Shown: piece by piece, positions 54,433-64,000 of the stretch
Layout of the letters: each line of letters begins with the position of its first letter
Position numbering within the stretch: position 1 is the stretch's first letter
Assembly (NCBI GenBank): GCA_037043455.1
Contig: JAWPHD010007160.1
Coordinates: 1-64,000 of the forward strand
Source: Cyrtodaria siliqua
Taxonomy: Eukaryota > Mollusca > Bivalvia > Adapedonta > Hiatellidae
Direction: 5' to 3'
DNA: 64,000 nt
Translations under genes and position numbers: made by a program
Notes under the pieces: generated by a model
Database searches by the model: none
Seen by the model: the letters and a program-made list of their open reading frames with translations, nothing else
Told to the model about the DNA's origin: nothing

Positions 54433-55640
54433 ACTAGAATTGTCGCCGGAGGCGGCCAAATACCCCCCGCTGGCAACTTGTTGGGGGCTGGGTAAACATA
54501 CAAGACTTTGCTCCTATAAGATATATAGACATATATTATAGAGAAAAAGCCCGGACAAGAATTTTCTATTTGACTACCAAATATGAAATGGCCATAACTG
54601 AGTGGAAAATTATCGAACAGGAACGTCACGACATTATGCGCATCTCCTCTTGATAGTGATGCTTTGTAGCAATTTTCACGAAATTATAACATGTGGTTTT
54701 AGAGAAATAGCCAAGAATTTCCTTTTTGACTACCAAGTACGAAATGCATTAAAAATACAAAGGGACATAACTCAGGGGAAAATTATTGAACCAAAACGTC
54801 ATGACAGTATGCACATCGCCGCTTGATATGGATACTTCCTAGCAAGTTTCAATAAATTCTAACAAGGAGTTTTAGAGAAATAGACCGGACAAGTATTTTG
54901 TATTATATATATATTAGAAATAATAAGGGCTATAACTCAGTGGAAAATTATCGAACCGGAACTTCACGATAATATGCGCATCTACGCTTAATATTGATGC
55001 TATGTAGCAAATTTTATGAAATTATAACATGGGATTTTAGAGAAATAACCCGAACAAGAATTTTCTATTTGACTACAAAGTATGAAATGCATTAAAAATA
55101 CAAAGGGCCATAACTCAGTGAACAATTATTGAACCGGAACGTCATGACAGTATGCACATCTCCACTTGATATTGATACTTCCTAGCAAGTTTCGCTAAAT
55201 TCTAACAAGGAGTTTTAGAGAAATAGCTCAAACAAGAATTTTCTATTTGACTATCAAGTATGAAATGCATTAAAAATACAAAGGGACATAACTCAGTGGA
55301 AAAATATTGAATCGAAACGTCATGACAGTATGCACATCGCCACTTGATATCGATACTTCCTAGCAAGTTTCAATCAATTCTAACAAGGAGTTTTAAAGAA
55401 ATAGACCGGACAAGTATTTTGTACTATATATATGTATATTAGAAATACAAAGGGCCATAATTCAGTGGAAAATTATCGAACCGGAACGTCATGATAGTAT
55501 GCGCATGTCCACTCGATATTGATGCTTCCTAGCAAGTTTCGCAAAATTCTACGAAGGAGTCATTGAGAAATATCCCGGACAAGAATTGCCTCCACGGACA
55601 GACAAGGTGATTTCAGTATACACCCCCCACTTTGCGGGGG
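54433..55640 (+). mobile_element. Tandem-cored Helentron-like element F5
   Basis: It starts 'agaattgtcgccggaggcgg' + 'ccaaataccccccgc' and ends 'ccccactttgcgggggtata', whose ataccccc/gggggtat are inverted partners. About six core units of about 185 bp have 'gccataactcagtggaaaat', 'ggaacgtcatgacagtatgc' and 'acaagaattttctatttgac'. Confidence 0.7.
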
Positions 55641-55917
55641 TATAATTATATCGATTCTATGCAGCAAATGTACAACCTGCACGTTTTTATGACGCACGTA
55701 CATTTGCCTCAAACCATCGATCTTAAATCCCCTTCGAAAGCCTCTGTATTCCAACACACTACATTATAGTGAAGTGATCGACACTGGGTCTGACAAAATC
55801 AGATCCCTCTCCCCCAATCATATCGCTGCTTTTCCTTGTTGCGGAGTTAACTTGTCGCTAAATGGTGTCAATGTGTAGGCATAGTCTGATCGATATTTTT
55901 GTTGTTAATGCCAAATA
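55641..55917. other. Nothing recognised
   Basis: Moderately GC-richer than its surroundings, without coding or repeat signal I can name. Confidence 0.3.
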
Positions 55918-56335
55918 AAAAATACCTGTGTTTCCGGTGGCCCGACCGACGCTATTTTTAAGGGTCCGACCCTAAAACTTTTTATGCAAAAATATATACA
56001 AAAAAAAAATGTTATGGGATACATTCAGAGTTTAATTATTTTTTTTCAGGGAAACAATGCGATGCCAATTAACTATTCAACTAATTAGTAAAGAGCATGT
56101 TAAACAAAGTATTCTGGTTTATTTTATAAGTGGCCTATTATTTGTAACAGGAATACGTAATTTAACTGGGGCGGTCTTATATCGAGGTACATGTAAACTG
56201 ACATCAGAGAGAAACTGTCAGTTGTATCATCAGCTAGTATGAGGTTTATGAGATAAATAAAATCTCACAATATCTTGCTAAAACAAACATAAAGCAAAAA
56301 AAAAAAAGCAAAAAAAAAATGAAAAGAAAATGCCT
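55918..56335. mobile_element. MITE of the gtgtttcc family, copy 3
   Basis: Begins 'tacctgtgtttccggtggcc' + 'cgaccgac' and shares 'aactgacatcagagagaaac' and 'tctcacaatatcttgct' with 52535-52835. About 120 bp of extra sequence in the middle. The right end is degraded. Confidence 0.65.
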
Positions 56336-57034
56336 TAGTACATGTATCAACCAGTATTTGATTATATTGAGTTTATTTAGTGTGTGTTTGTACATCTTCA
56401 GTTCTCATTTAAAGAGTAATTTGAACAATTGTGCTTGTTGAATTTACTAATAAATATACTTATGTCACATCTGACCTTTGTGTGTTGTTTAACATACATA
56501 TAAAGATAAAACCAATTATCAATTTTCTCTATAATGTTTTATAGGCATATTATTAAGATTTTGAAAAAAAGTAGCTGAACTTTTTACCTTAATCTAGTCT
56601 TTACGAGTCTTCCTAAGTTAACTCATTTTATAATGCATAGATGCAGGGTTCTCCCCAGGATTTTTTTTCAGGTGCTGGGCCGCTGGCACAAAAAGCGCAG
56701 TTTGGGTTTTCGAGGGGTGGTCAGGAGGAGGCTACCCACCCCCATTTTCCTTATTTTTTTAAAATTCTAATTAATTCTAAGATACACCATCTGCTCTGAG
56801 ATATTTTTTAATTGTAAATTTAATTTCCTTATTTAAATTAGAAAGCACTCTCAGGGCTATTGGCTGCAGCTGTTTCAGAACAGGTTTTGGAAATATTTTT
56901 AAAATCCACTTTCCCAGCCTCAGGGAAAATGGATTTTCAAAGGCAATCGCCCTGACCAAAAACTCACTTGCCCCACATTTAAGTCTACTTTTTGTACTTA
57001 TTGTTTATTTTAAGGCCTATATATCAATTACAGG
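56336..57034. other. Old repeat remnant and AT-rich DNA
   Basis: 'gggttctccccaggattttt' near 56645 and 'aggcaatcgccctgacca' near 56940 suggest one old interspersed repeat with a small minus-strand open frame (56777-56959). No family named. Confidence 0.35.
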
Positions 57035-57036
57035 GG

Positions 57037-57175
57037 TTTCCACAGGCCATTTAAGAGCATATTCCCCCTATCCCTAATTCTAAAATCTAATTTGCCCCTG
57101 CTCCGTAATTAACCCTCTATCCTTTGATCTCTCTTAAAAACACCAATAAACCTGCAAAATGCATTATACCTGTCA
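57037..57175. repeat. Dispersed repeat, copy 2 of 45464-45610
   Basis: Same order of words ('gcatattccccctatccc', 'atcctttgatctctct', 'aaaatgcattatacctgt') with small differences. Confidence 0.85.
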
Positions 57176-57277
57176 GATTTTATTTTTCGGTGTCCCGACC
57201 AAACTTTTGGGCGTAATTTGGTGGAAAGGCTATGCAGCATATATAAACTTCCGTATACATCATATTACATGTAAAAC

Positions 57278-57715
57278 AAGAAATTCGCGGATTCACATGT
57301 CTCGCCTAACGGGGGCTGGACTTAAAAATAAAAGGGTCAATGATGCTTAAAAGAAAGTTTGCAAACATTTTAGTAACTAAAAACAATGGAGTTTGCAGTC
57401 TGCTGAGATGACATTTAAGTGCATTTGTTTTAAAAATAAAATGCCATTCTATTAAAAAGAAGAGGCCCAAGAGGGCCTGTGGATGCTCTACTTGCAAAAA
57501 CGACTCTTATATCAAGGGTTGTCGATATAACATTCCCATCAGTAATTCTTTTAAAACATTGCAAAAACAACAGGAATAGGATGGTCGTAGATCGCTCACC
57601 TGGTAATCATGGGCAATAATTCTGCTGTGTCTAGTACGGCATGTGTATTTTTTAATTTGGCCCACTTTCTTCTACATGTATGAATGGAATTTCATAAAAA
57701 TGGGTGGTGGGGATA
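57278..57715. repeat. Dispersed duplication SD3, copy 2
   Basis: Matches 32798-33245, including 'gaggcccaagagggcctgtg' and 'gatgctctacttgc'. It then runs into element F3, whereas copy 1 runs into F1/F2-type core. Confidence 0.85.
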
Positions 57716-58232
57716 AAAATCATCAGCTCCAAAAAGTAGGTCAAGGTCATAGATGAAATCCATGCGTCCAAAAAGACGCACTACCGAAGGCACAACTATG
57801 AATAGAATATATTTTTTTCCAAAGATTAAGCTATAAATTAGGTTTAAAACATCCAGTGCATAATTATAGTTCATGAGAAAGTGATGTAAATGTAACAATT
57901 AAAGTTATCTGCCCTTTGCTTGGATGGTGACGGTCACATCCAAATTTGCTTTGTCACGTTGCAATGTACCACTCAAGATACAACTATTAGCAAAGTTTGA
58001 ATGGTCTTAGTGCATACAGTTTGTGAAAAAGTGACCTAAACGCCAAAGTTGAAGGTAAACATTATAAGGTTATCTGTCCTTTGCTTGGAGAGTCAAGGTC
58101 ACATTCACATCAGCTTTGTCCGTTGCGATGTACCACCCTAGATACAATTATAAACAAAGTTTGAAAGGTGTAGTGCATACAGTTTGCGCGAAATTGACCT
58201 CAACGCAAGAGTTGAAAGTAAAATTATTAAGT
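57716..58232 (+). mobile_element. Helentron-like element F3, shorter copy
   Basis: Starts 'catcagctccaaaaagtagg' and carries about three core units with 'atctgccctttgcttgga' and 'tagtgcatacagtttg'. It is cut by the MITE that starts at 58233. Confidence 0.7.
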
Positions 58233-58451
58233 TACCGTATTTTACCTTGTATAATACGCACGCGTGTATAGTATGCACACCGCCCCCATCCCCTTTTCAG
58301 AGGTCAAAACTGAGGTAAAAAGTTGTTTCCGTGTATAATACGCATCAAAATATTAGTTTTCCTAGATGAACCATTCCACGAAAATAAAAGGTTAAACAAT
58401 TTAAAAAAATCTCTAATTGCATCACGATAATTAAAGCAGAATAATACGGTA
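58233..58451. mobile_element. MITE with taccgtatt / aatacggta ends
   Basis: Nine-bp perfect inverted ends. Inside, 'ttgtataatacgcac' and 'gtgtataatacgcatc' are direct repeats. The interior is non-coding. It interrupts the last F3 unit. Confidence 0.65.
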
Positions 58452-59359
58452 CAACAACTATCTGAAAAAACAACTGTCTATCAATCTCCCGTTAATTCCA
58501 AACCCTGCTGAAAACCTAGGAATTACACAAAGAACTGACCATGCCATATAAATAAACTCTGTAATCATCGGTCATGAATACACGCCAGCTGAGACAATGT
58601 TTTAACCGGGCGAAACCATTTTTAATTTAGTTGTTACAGGTCGTTGCTATTGAATGAGAATGGTCCATTCCATTATCTGTCAGAGACCTACACATTTTAC
58701 TGCGTATTTGTCGGGTAAATCAAAAGACTAACCCATCCTCAAAAATATCAATAGAGGGTGTCGCTACTTGCGTCAACTTCAAAGGATTATAGAAATAGAA
58801 TAATCCACTCTACCCGTGTTTAAAGTGTGTCTGTACTGCAGCTATTTCTGAAGTTTGCAAAACGTGTGAAATTATAAACAATTTAGCGGATAACAGCAAA
58901 ACAAAGGGAAAACATGATCATCCTTTATTGAAATTCTGCAACAAATATGCAAGTATTTTTTATAATAGATGTACACTTTATTCATGTCGCCATCATCGCT
59001 TTTACTGTCGTCTGCAAGTGTCGTCTGGTGCATTTAGAATTGTACAATACTTTGTGTACCAGTCTAATTCATGGAAATCACGTGATATCAAGTCAGCTGT
59101 GTAAATAAAAAAACAAGGGCCGAATTTCGTTAACTCATTTATTGAAATTCTACAACAAATATGCAAACATTTATATAAAAACAAGCTTTATATTAAACTT
59201 TATTCATTTCTAAGTCGAATTGTCAATAAGTTACTTGTATAAAGCGAGTAAGTCACGATAAATAAAGTATTATCGGCTTTCACAAATGTGACTCATTTTC
59301 GCAATTTAGGCCTACCGGCGAGAAGTAGATCTACCCGTTACGTCATCTTACTCACTTAC
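58452..59359. repeat. Intron 1 start with a two-copy duplication
   Basis: 'tttattgaaattctgcaaca' + aatatgcaa at 58923 recurs at 59141 with 'ctacaacaaatatgcaaaca', offset about 218 bp. Nothing else recognised. Confidence 0.6.
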
Positions 59360-59416
59360 TGATAAACACTCGAAAACTTGGGGTGTTGAGCCCCTCTCGA
59401 CGGTAGTGTAAGTCAT
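59360..59416 (-). pseudogene. PPA1: Pyrophosphatase exon 1 (coding part), out of phase
   Basis: ATG (59414-59416) then TYTTVERGSTPQVFECLS up to donor GTAAGTGAG. 'TTVERG' fits the N-terminus of the family. The exon gives 57 coding bases, but exon 2 needs one extra base modulo 3. In the alternative frame the 3' half reads LNTPSFRVFI, which fits the family's 'YRVFI' better and splices correctly to exon 2. So a one-base loss (or two-base gain) lies around 'gagaggggc'. Confidence 0.75.
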
Positions 59417-59555
59417 GTTTATGTTTGCCACTGATGTTCCACTGGTAACGAATAGGAGCCAAGTTATTAGGTTACTCTCGACGGTAGTGTAAGCCATGTT
59501 TATGTTTGCCACTGATGTTCCACTGGTAACGAATGGACGGATGAAGGGTGGACAC
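59394..59555 (-). repeat. 81-bp tandem duplication of the start-codon region
   Basis: 'ccagtggaacatcagtggca' + 'aacataaacatg' + 'cttacactaccgtcgag' (minus strand) is present twice, with ATGs at 59416 and 59497. Because 81 is a multiple of three, the upstream ATG reads in frame through the spacer (SNLITWLLFVTSGTSVANIN) into the second copy. Confidence 0.9.
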
Positions 59556-59559
59556 GATG

Positions 59560-59720
59560 TATGCGACTTAATCCACTCGCTTGTTTTTGAAAGAGACACG
59601 GAAAACACCGACTGACTGCTACACTCACACGTTGCATCGACTTTCCGAAACCGACCAACTTAAACAACGGTGCGCGCGCAATCAATTATTTCACTTCCGC
59701 GTACTTGTCCTACCGAAATG
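59560..59720 (-). promoter_or_regulatory. Putative 5' UTR and core promoter of the pyrophosphatase gene
   Basis: CpG content is higher here than elsewhere nearby (gcgcgcgc, cgcgtac). A CGGAAGTG word on the minus strand (59692-59699) is a canonical ETS/GABP site, common in TATA-less housekeeping promoters. No TATA box is seen. Position immediately upstream of the ATGs supports the role, which is inferred. Confidence 0.5.
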
Positions 59721-60619
59721 GACCGAAACCGGGTAGATTTATAAAAAAAGGCACGAACGGAGACATCAATTACAAAAAAAGGAGCTTATAATTTACTACT
59801 GTTTTATTTTGGAAGTTAATGGCTAATTGTTAATTATCGATAACACAATAATTTAAACATATTTTATTGCCAATATTGTATTGCCAATATGTGGCCCTGT
59901 CCCAATTTGAGAAAACTGATTTTGAGACTTTTTTTGTTAAAGTGTTTTTTTATGTTTTTGTTACGTAATATTGAAAAAGTGGACACGTTTATATAAGGCG
60001 GTGTGTCCACATGATAAAAAAATATCAAAAAATGATTTTATTGCCATGTTTAACCGTTTTTAGACCAAGACATATTTGACCATTTCCGAAATTGACCCTT
60101 TTTTAAAAAAAAAAATGTTCAACATCTATCGATCATTCTGGAAAAAGGCGGTGATTCTGGAGGAGACGAAACATAAAACTTGTAACACTAATACAAGTCT
60201 AGTGTTTCTGCGTCAATACAATTACCTCCAAGGATCGTTTTATGTTCGAAATACGCAATTTATCTTGACAACTGCACTTTTTCCTATTTCTCTGACGCGG
60301 CCATCTTAGCAGACAACGTCGAGGTAAAATCTGTTGTAAACCAGTCAGAATTATGCAACAATTGTTTTGATTGGTCAATTTAAACTAATAAGCGCGCGAT
60401 AACATTCTGGTTTTCGAACCATAATCTCAATAAATGAACTATATCGCTTCTGCAAGGGACGCAGTCAACAATTTTATGAAAGAAATGAATGCCTTTACAA
60501 TTGTGTCATCACAAGGACATAGGCCTAGTTCGTAGAAAATATTCATGGCACGTTTACTACTGTGGTGTGTTCTGATATTTCCTTGTAACTACAAAAAGAG
60601 CTATATTTCCGTTTAATTT

Positions 60620-60890
60620 GTTTTCATTCCCTTCAGATACTGCAACCTTGATAGAATAACTTTTAAATTGAGATAATTTAAAAAGAAATTTCATTCCCTT
60701 CAGAACTTGCAACATTGACTAAATAGCTGTAAATGGATACATATTTTTTTATTCTCTCCAGAACTTGCAGCATTCGACTAAATATTTTCTATATTGAGAA
60801 ATATTATGTTTCATTCCCTTCAGAACTTGCAACATTGACAACATCTAGATATTCCTTTTCATTCCCTTCAGAACTTGCAACATCGAACAT
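60620..60890. repeat. Tandem repeat, unit about 50-65 bp, five copies
   Basis: Each copy contains 'ttcattcccttcagaacttg' + 'caacattga'. Lies inside the left arm of the inverted-repeat transposon. The right arm has just one copy. Confidence 0.85.
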
Positions 60891-61079
60891 GTCCAGATTA
60901 AAAAAAACACATAAAAATGCATAATTCACCAACACGATCTATGTCCACATTTCTAAAAATGTTATATTTTACACCCAAAAGTATTCCAAGCCCCTTTTTC
61001 TATATATTTGGCCCTTAAGGAGACCCTTTCCCCCGAATATACATTTCACGTATCACATTATTAAACTTCTAAAATAAGA

Positions 61080-62140
61080 GGACACTTTTCTTAATAAAAA
61101 CATACTTTTTTAAAATCTGGACACGCAACCTTATAGGGCCGTGTCCACTTTTGGAAAACACACTTTTCTTCCACATTTAAAAATGTATGTTTTTTCTTTA
61201 AAAAAATGCATTTTTTCTCAAGCTGACACAGTGGACACAGCCCTATAAGGTTGCGTGTCCACATTTAAAAAAAGTATGTTTTTCTTAAGAAAAGTGTGTT
61301 TTTTAAAATGTGGACACGTCTTTATAAGGCGATGTGTCCACATTTGAAAAAGCATGTTTTCTTAAGAAAAGTGTCTTTTTTCTCAAGTGGACACAGCTCT
61401 ACATTATTAAAAAATATTATTATAATAGACCTAGTATGTTTAAATTCTTCGAATTAATGCAGACACAGGATAAGAATATTGTTATTAAGTTAGCTAAACA
61501 CATTAGTACAGCTTTAGCTGTAAGGAATACAATCTTGATTAATTAAACAATGTTTAGCTCTTTTGTATTTTCATTCTCATATATCAGTTATTTAATATTA
61601 ATGTTGCTCATAGCAATTGTACTTTTGTCTAAATTACTCGACTTATTATGCATGAAAATTTATGTATGTATATATAACGATGTACGTATGTACAAGTTAA
61701 ATAAAATATATGTTCTGTTCTGTTCTATAAAGCTGCGTGTCCATATTTAAAAAAAAATGTTTTTCTTAAGAAAAGTGTGTTTTTTCAAAATGTGGACAGT
61801 CTTTATAAGGCGATGTGTCCACATTTGAAAAAGCATGTTTTTCTTAAGAAAAGTATCTTTTTTCTTAAGTGGACACAGCTCTTTAAGGCTGCGTGCCCAC
61901 ATTTTTAAAAAGCATGTTTTTCTTAAGAAAAGTGTGTTTTCCAAAATGTGGACAAGACCCTTTAAGGCGGTGTCCACATTTGAAAAAAACCCCATGTTTT
62001 TCTTAAGAAAAGTGTCTTTTTTCTCAAGTGGACACAGCTCTATAAGGCTGCGTGTCCACATTTTAAAAAAGTATGATTTTCCTAAGAAAAGTGTATTTTT
62101 TTCAAGTGGACACGGCTCTATAAGGCGACGTGTCCTCTCA
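61080..62140. repeat. Palindromic minisatellite, unit about 85 bp
   Basis: Alternating 'gtggacacagctctataagg' and 'gcgtgtccacattt' blocks bracket 'ttttcttaagaaaagtgtgt'. Each unit is itself nearly palindromic around cttaag, so the array can form a ladder of hairpins. Interrupted at about 61390-61735. Confidence 0.9.
61390..61735 (+). mobile_element. Probable non-LTR retrotransposon 3' fragment inserted in the minisatellite
   Basis: Ends with 'gtacaagttaaataaaatat' and a (tgttc)n run, resembling a non-LTR element 3' end with a short microsatellite tail. It splits one palindromic unit ('gacacagctcta' ... 'ctataaagctgcg'). Confidence 0.5.
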
Positions 62141-62595
62141 TTTAAGAAGTTTTATAATGTGATACATGGAAGGTATATTCTGGGGAAAGTGTTTCCTTTG
62201 GGGCCAAATATATAGAAATAGGGGCTTGTAATTCTTTTGGGGGTAAAATATCACGTTTTTAGAAATGTGGACACAGATCGTGTTGGTGAATTATGTATTT
62301 TTGTCTTTTTTTAAAATTTTAAGATAATAAACAAGAGTATTTCTCCATTTACAGCTATTTAGTCAATGTTGCAACTTCTTAGCAGAAAATGAACGTCCGC
62401 CTCGATCATTCACTTTTCCATGCGGTCCTTTTCATTCATTTGGTTCGTTAAGACGTGCTCGAGCTCTAGTCCAATGAAAAACGTCGTTATATGATGGTAG
62501 CCGTGAAAGTAGACTGGTTTAAAACCCATTACTTAGAGCAAAATAAGTGCAAAAATAAGTGTACTCAAATTGGGACAGGGCCCAATATTTTACTT

Positions 62596-62926
62596 ACCGA
62601 GTAATATCAACATATACGATAAATATACTTATAGATACTGACAAATGGGCAGGATAACAAGTTCTACAAAATTAGATTAAACCCATCCAAGATAATATAA
62701 TAAGCATGTTTTGCACAAACTGAATTGATTTTACCCCTTTTATAGTGGCTGGGCATACAGGGCAGCATACAAGCTGAAAATAGTTGTCAACCGATATTGT
62801 AAACATGATGCTTGAATTAGTGAGGGTTTTTACTTTTAAATAAAGTAACCGTGTACGCCGTCTTATTTTCATAAAACAGTATCAGTAAACATGCCCTCTG
62901 TTTTTATTTCGAGGATTTCCACTCAG
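62596..62926. other. Nothing recognised
   Basis: AT-rich. Ends in a pyrimidine tract and AG (62914-62926) that could be a splice acceptor for the next feature. Confidence 0.35.
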
Positions 62927-63119
62927 AGAAAACAAACATGAGAAATTGGTCCTACAGCACACAACACAATGGCTCCGTAAATTAAATGAGCAAATTCAAG
63001 ACAATACACAACATATTAAATGGCTAAAAAGGCAAGTGAGGAAAAAGAGACATATAACTTCAGGCTCTACTGATAACATAAAATCCGGAGATGAAAAACC
63101 CCCCCTCAATATAAAGCGG
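62927..63119 (+). CDS. Exon-like open stretch, unknown protein
   Basis: After a plausible acceptor (tttccactcag) the frame reads ENKHEKLVLQHTTQWLRKLN, EQIQDNTQHIKWLKRQVRKK, a Ser/Gly/Asp stretch and PPLNIKR, then either a GT donor at 63120 or a stop at 63147. The helix-forming, charged composition suggests a coiled coil. No family recognised, and chance is not excluded. Confidence 0.3.
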
Positions 63120-63524
63120 GTGATGAACATTTTTAAATGGACATTTTAAACCTGATTTTCGCAAATTAAAATGGGCGGTCCCGTGTATCAGAGTCGATAC
63201 TCCGAGCACGTTTTAGAACCATAGCAATCTATTCATTAGAAAAATCGAGTAGTACAAGTTCCCGGATCCGTGCCTATCCGCGACCTCTCTTTGGAGCAAC
63301 GCTAAATAACCTATATAATGTGTTGAAGAACGTTACACAACTTTCATATCAATGCTTTAAACATTCCTGCCTACGCGTTAAGGTTTTAATTAAGACTTAG
63401 AAGAAAACCGCACAACCCTCAACCGCCACTCTCAACGCTCCAAGTTTAAACAAAAAATAATAAATTGAAAAGAAATCAACATGTTTTAACCCTCAACACA
63501 GTGTTTTGTTACGTATTATTACAG

Positions 63525-63638
63525 GTAGACATTCCAAACAAACGTAAAAGAATCGTCGAGTCCCTATATAAAGACAGTAGCGGAATAGCACCATCGCCTC
63601 TGGCGGAAGATGATAGATTACATGCCGACCCGAAATAA
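63525..63638 (+). CDS. Possible terminal exon, unknown protein
   Basis: Acceptor ttattacag then VDIPNKRKRIVESLYKDSSG, IAPSPLAEDDRLHADPK and TAA, with AATAAA overlapping the stop (63634-63639). Phase 0 matches the suggested donor at 63119/63120. A transcript on the plus strand pointing away from the pyrophosphatase promoter would be divergent to it. Confidence 0.3.
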   Translation, partial: VDIPNKRKRIVESLYKDSSGIAPSPLAEDDRLHADPK

Positions 63639-63659
63639 AATACTTAAATACTCAACCGC

Positions 63660-64000
63660 AAGTACTAGTCAGTGTTCACATGAGGACAAGATATCACCAT
63701 CACCCGTATCTCTTGTGTGTGTTTGTTGCAAGGGATCCCTCTGCCCTTTTCAGTATTTATTGACATTCACACTAGCGTTTGTTTAGTGCTTTGTGGCGGC
63801 CGTTAAAAGGTGCCCCGACTACAAATCAGTAGTGTTATTATTTACTGGTCCTTTGGGATCATCAAGCCCATTCTTTGTGGCTTTCAAGTAGGAGGCGTGA
63901 GAGGTGTTGCATTTTAAATTACCTCTCATGAACTGACTCAATAAAACAGAGTATTCTACCTTTATTCTCTTGTTTGTGTTTGTTGCTTCCAAGGGATCGC
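63660..64000. repeat. Interspersed repeat with a repeated end word
   Basis: 'gtgtgtttgttgcaagggat' (63716) and 'tgtgtttgttgcttccaagg' (63975) are about 260 bp apart. 'actgactcaataaaacagag' + tattctacctttattctc is a block I know as recurrent in bivalve repeats. The element runs off the window. Confidence 0.5.

Larger units (their letters stand above)
4951..59497 (-). pseudogene. PPA1: Soluble inorganic pyrophosphatase (family I), multi-exon, apparently inactivated
   Basis: The encoded enzyme would hydrolyse pyrophosphate to two phosphates with Mg2+ in the cytosol. Nine exons on the minus strand spell the family in order: start with [103 protein letters not shown]. Intron phases agree at all testable junctions but one. 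Damage: an exon 1 frameshift, a stop at the catalytic Lys (K56 in yeast) in exon 2, a 2-nt deletion removing the third Asp of GDNDPxD in exon 4, and no visible exon 5 (LxDEG, D147). Retained catalytic positions include E58, R78, Y89, Y93, D115, D117, D152, K154, Y192 and K193 by motif. Introns carry nearly all the mobile DNA of the window. Sequence error or an assembled haplotig is the alternative to true decay. Confidence 0.85.
59885..62595. mobile_element. DNA transposon with long inverted ends and palindromic minisatellite core
   Basis: Left 'ggccctgtcccaatttgag' (59892-59910) is matched in inverse by 'ctcaaattgggacagggccc' (62564-62583). Further in, 'cataattcaccaacacgatc' and 'ggcccttaaggagaccc' type blocks (60918-61035) pair with inverse copies at 62180-62300, and 'gcaacattgactaaatagct' (60710) with 62352-62376. 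The centre (61080-62140) is a palindromic minisatellite. No transposase gene. It sits directly upstream of the pyrophosphatase promoter. Confidence 0.7.

Noticed and set aside
60290..60380. Promoter with an aagatggccgc word and an inverted CCAAT box
   Set aside because: Lies inside the inverted-repeat transposon and no downstream exon could be read. The ETS-site region at 59.7 kb is a better promoter candidate.
61747..62215. Opposing 104- and 126-residue frames with repeated Lys/Phe motifs
   Set aside because: Both strands of the palindromic minisatellite stay open for the same reason. No gene.

Overview
The window looks like nuclear DNA of a bivalve mollusc. It is AT-rich, intron-bearing and very repeat-dense. 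It carries repeat families I know from clam, oyster and scallop genomes: minisatellite-cored Helentron/pearl-like elements, a tRNA-derived SINE, a Tx1/L1-like LINE, a Ty3/Gypsy-type LTR element and Maverick/Polinton remnants. Species assignment is inference. There are no bacterial-type genes.

The one host gene I can recognise runs on the minus strand across almost the whole window, from about 59.5 kb down to 5.8 kb or 4.95 kb. It encodes a soluble family I inorganic pyrophosphatase (PPA1/IPP1 family). Nine short coding exons were read by eye: 59360-59416, 53910-54028, 47537-47656, 45200-45276, 31483-31545, 29517-29557, 8318-8404, 7761-7846 and 5768-5858. Splice phases agree at every junction except after exon 1. 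This copy appears broken. Exon 1 is out of phase and its start region is duplicated in tandem. Exon 2 has a stop codon at the conserved Lys (K56 in yeast numbering). Exon 4 has lost 2 nt, deleting the last Asp of the catalytic GDNDPxD motif. The exon expected between exons 4 and 6 was not found. It is either a decaying pseudogene or a real gene with assembly errors.

The introns are filled with mobile DNA. Intron 9 is mostly a 64-bp minisatellite. Intron 7 (8.4-29.5 kb) holds minisatellites, a SINE, a 9.4-kb nest of Helentron-like elements (11.3-20.7 kb) that also encloses a decayed DDE-type DNA transposon (17-19.8 kb), and a nearly full-length but inactivated LTR retrotransposon (21275-29162, 4-bp target duplication GCGT). 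The interval where exon 5 should be holds a degenerate Maverick/Polinton (33.7-41.4 kb). It has a protein-primed DNA polymerase B, a retroviral-like integrase, a Cys-rich protein, an HTH protein and a membrane protein, and looks like a composite of two partial copies. Large direct duplications flank it. Intron 2 holds a dead Tx1/L1-like LINE (48.5-51.9 kb, minus strand), and intron 1 holds a fold-back element and a tandem-cored element (54.4-55.6 kb).

Upstream of the gene (59.9-62.6 kb) is a transposon with long inverted ends and palindromic minisatellites. The right edge (62.9-63.6 kb) has two exon-like open stretches of unknown function on the plus strand. The left edge (1-5 kb) has a 300-bp tandem repeat, two TTAA-flanked MITEs and a perfect 116-bp inverted repeat.
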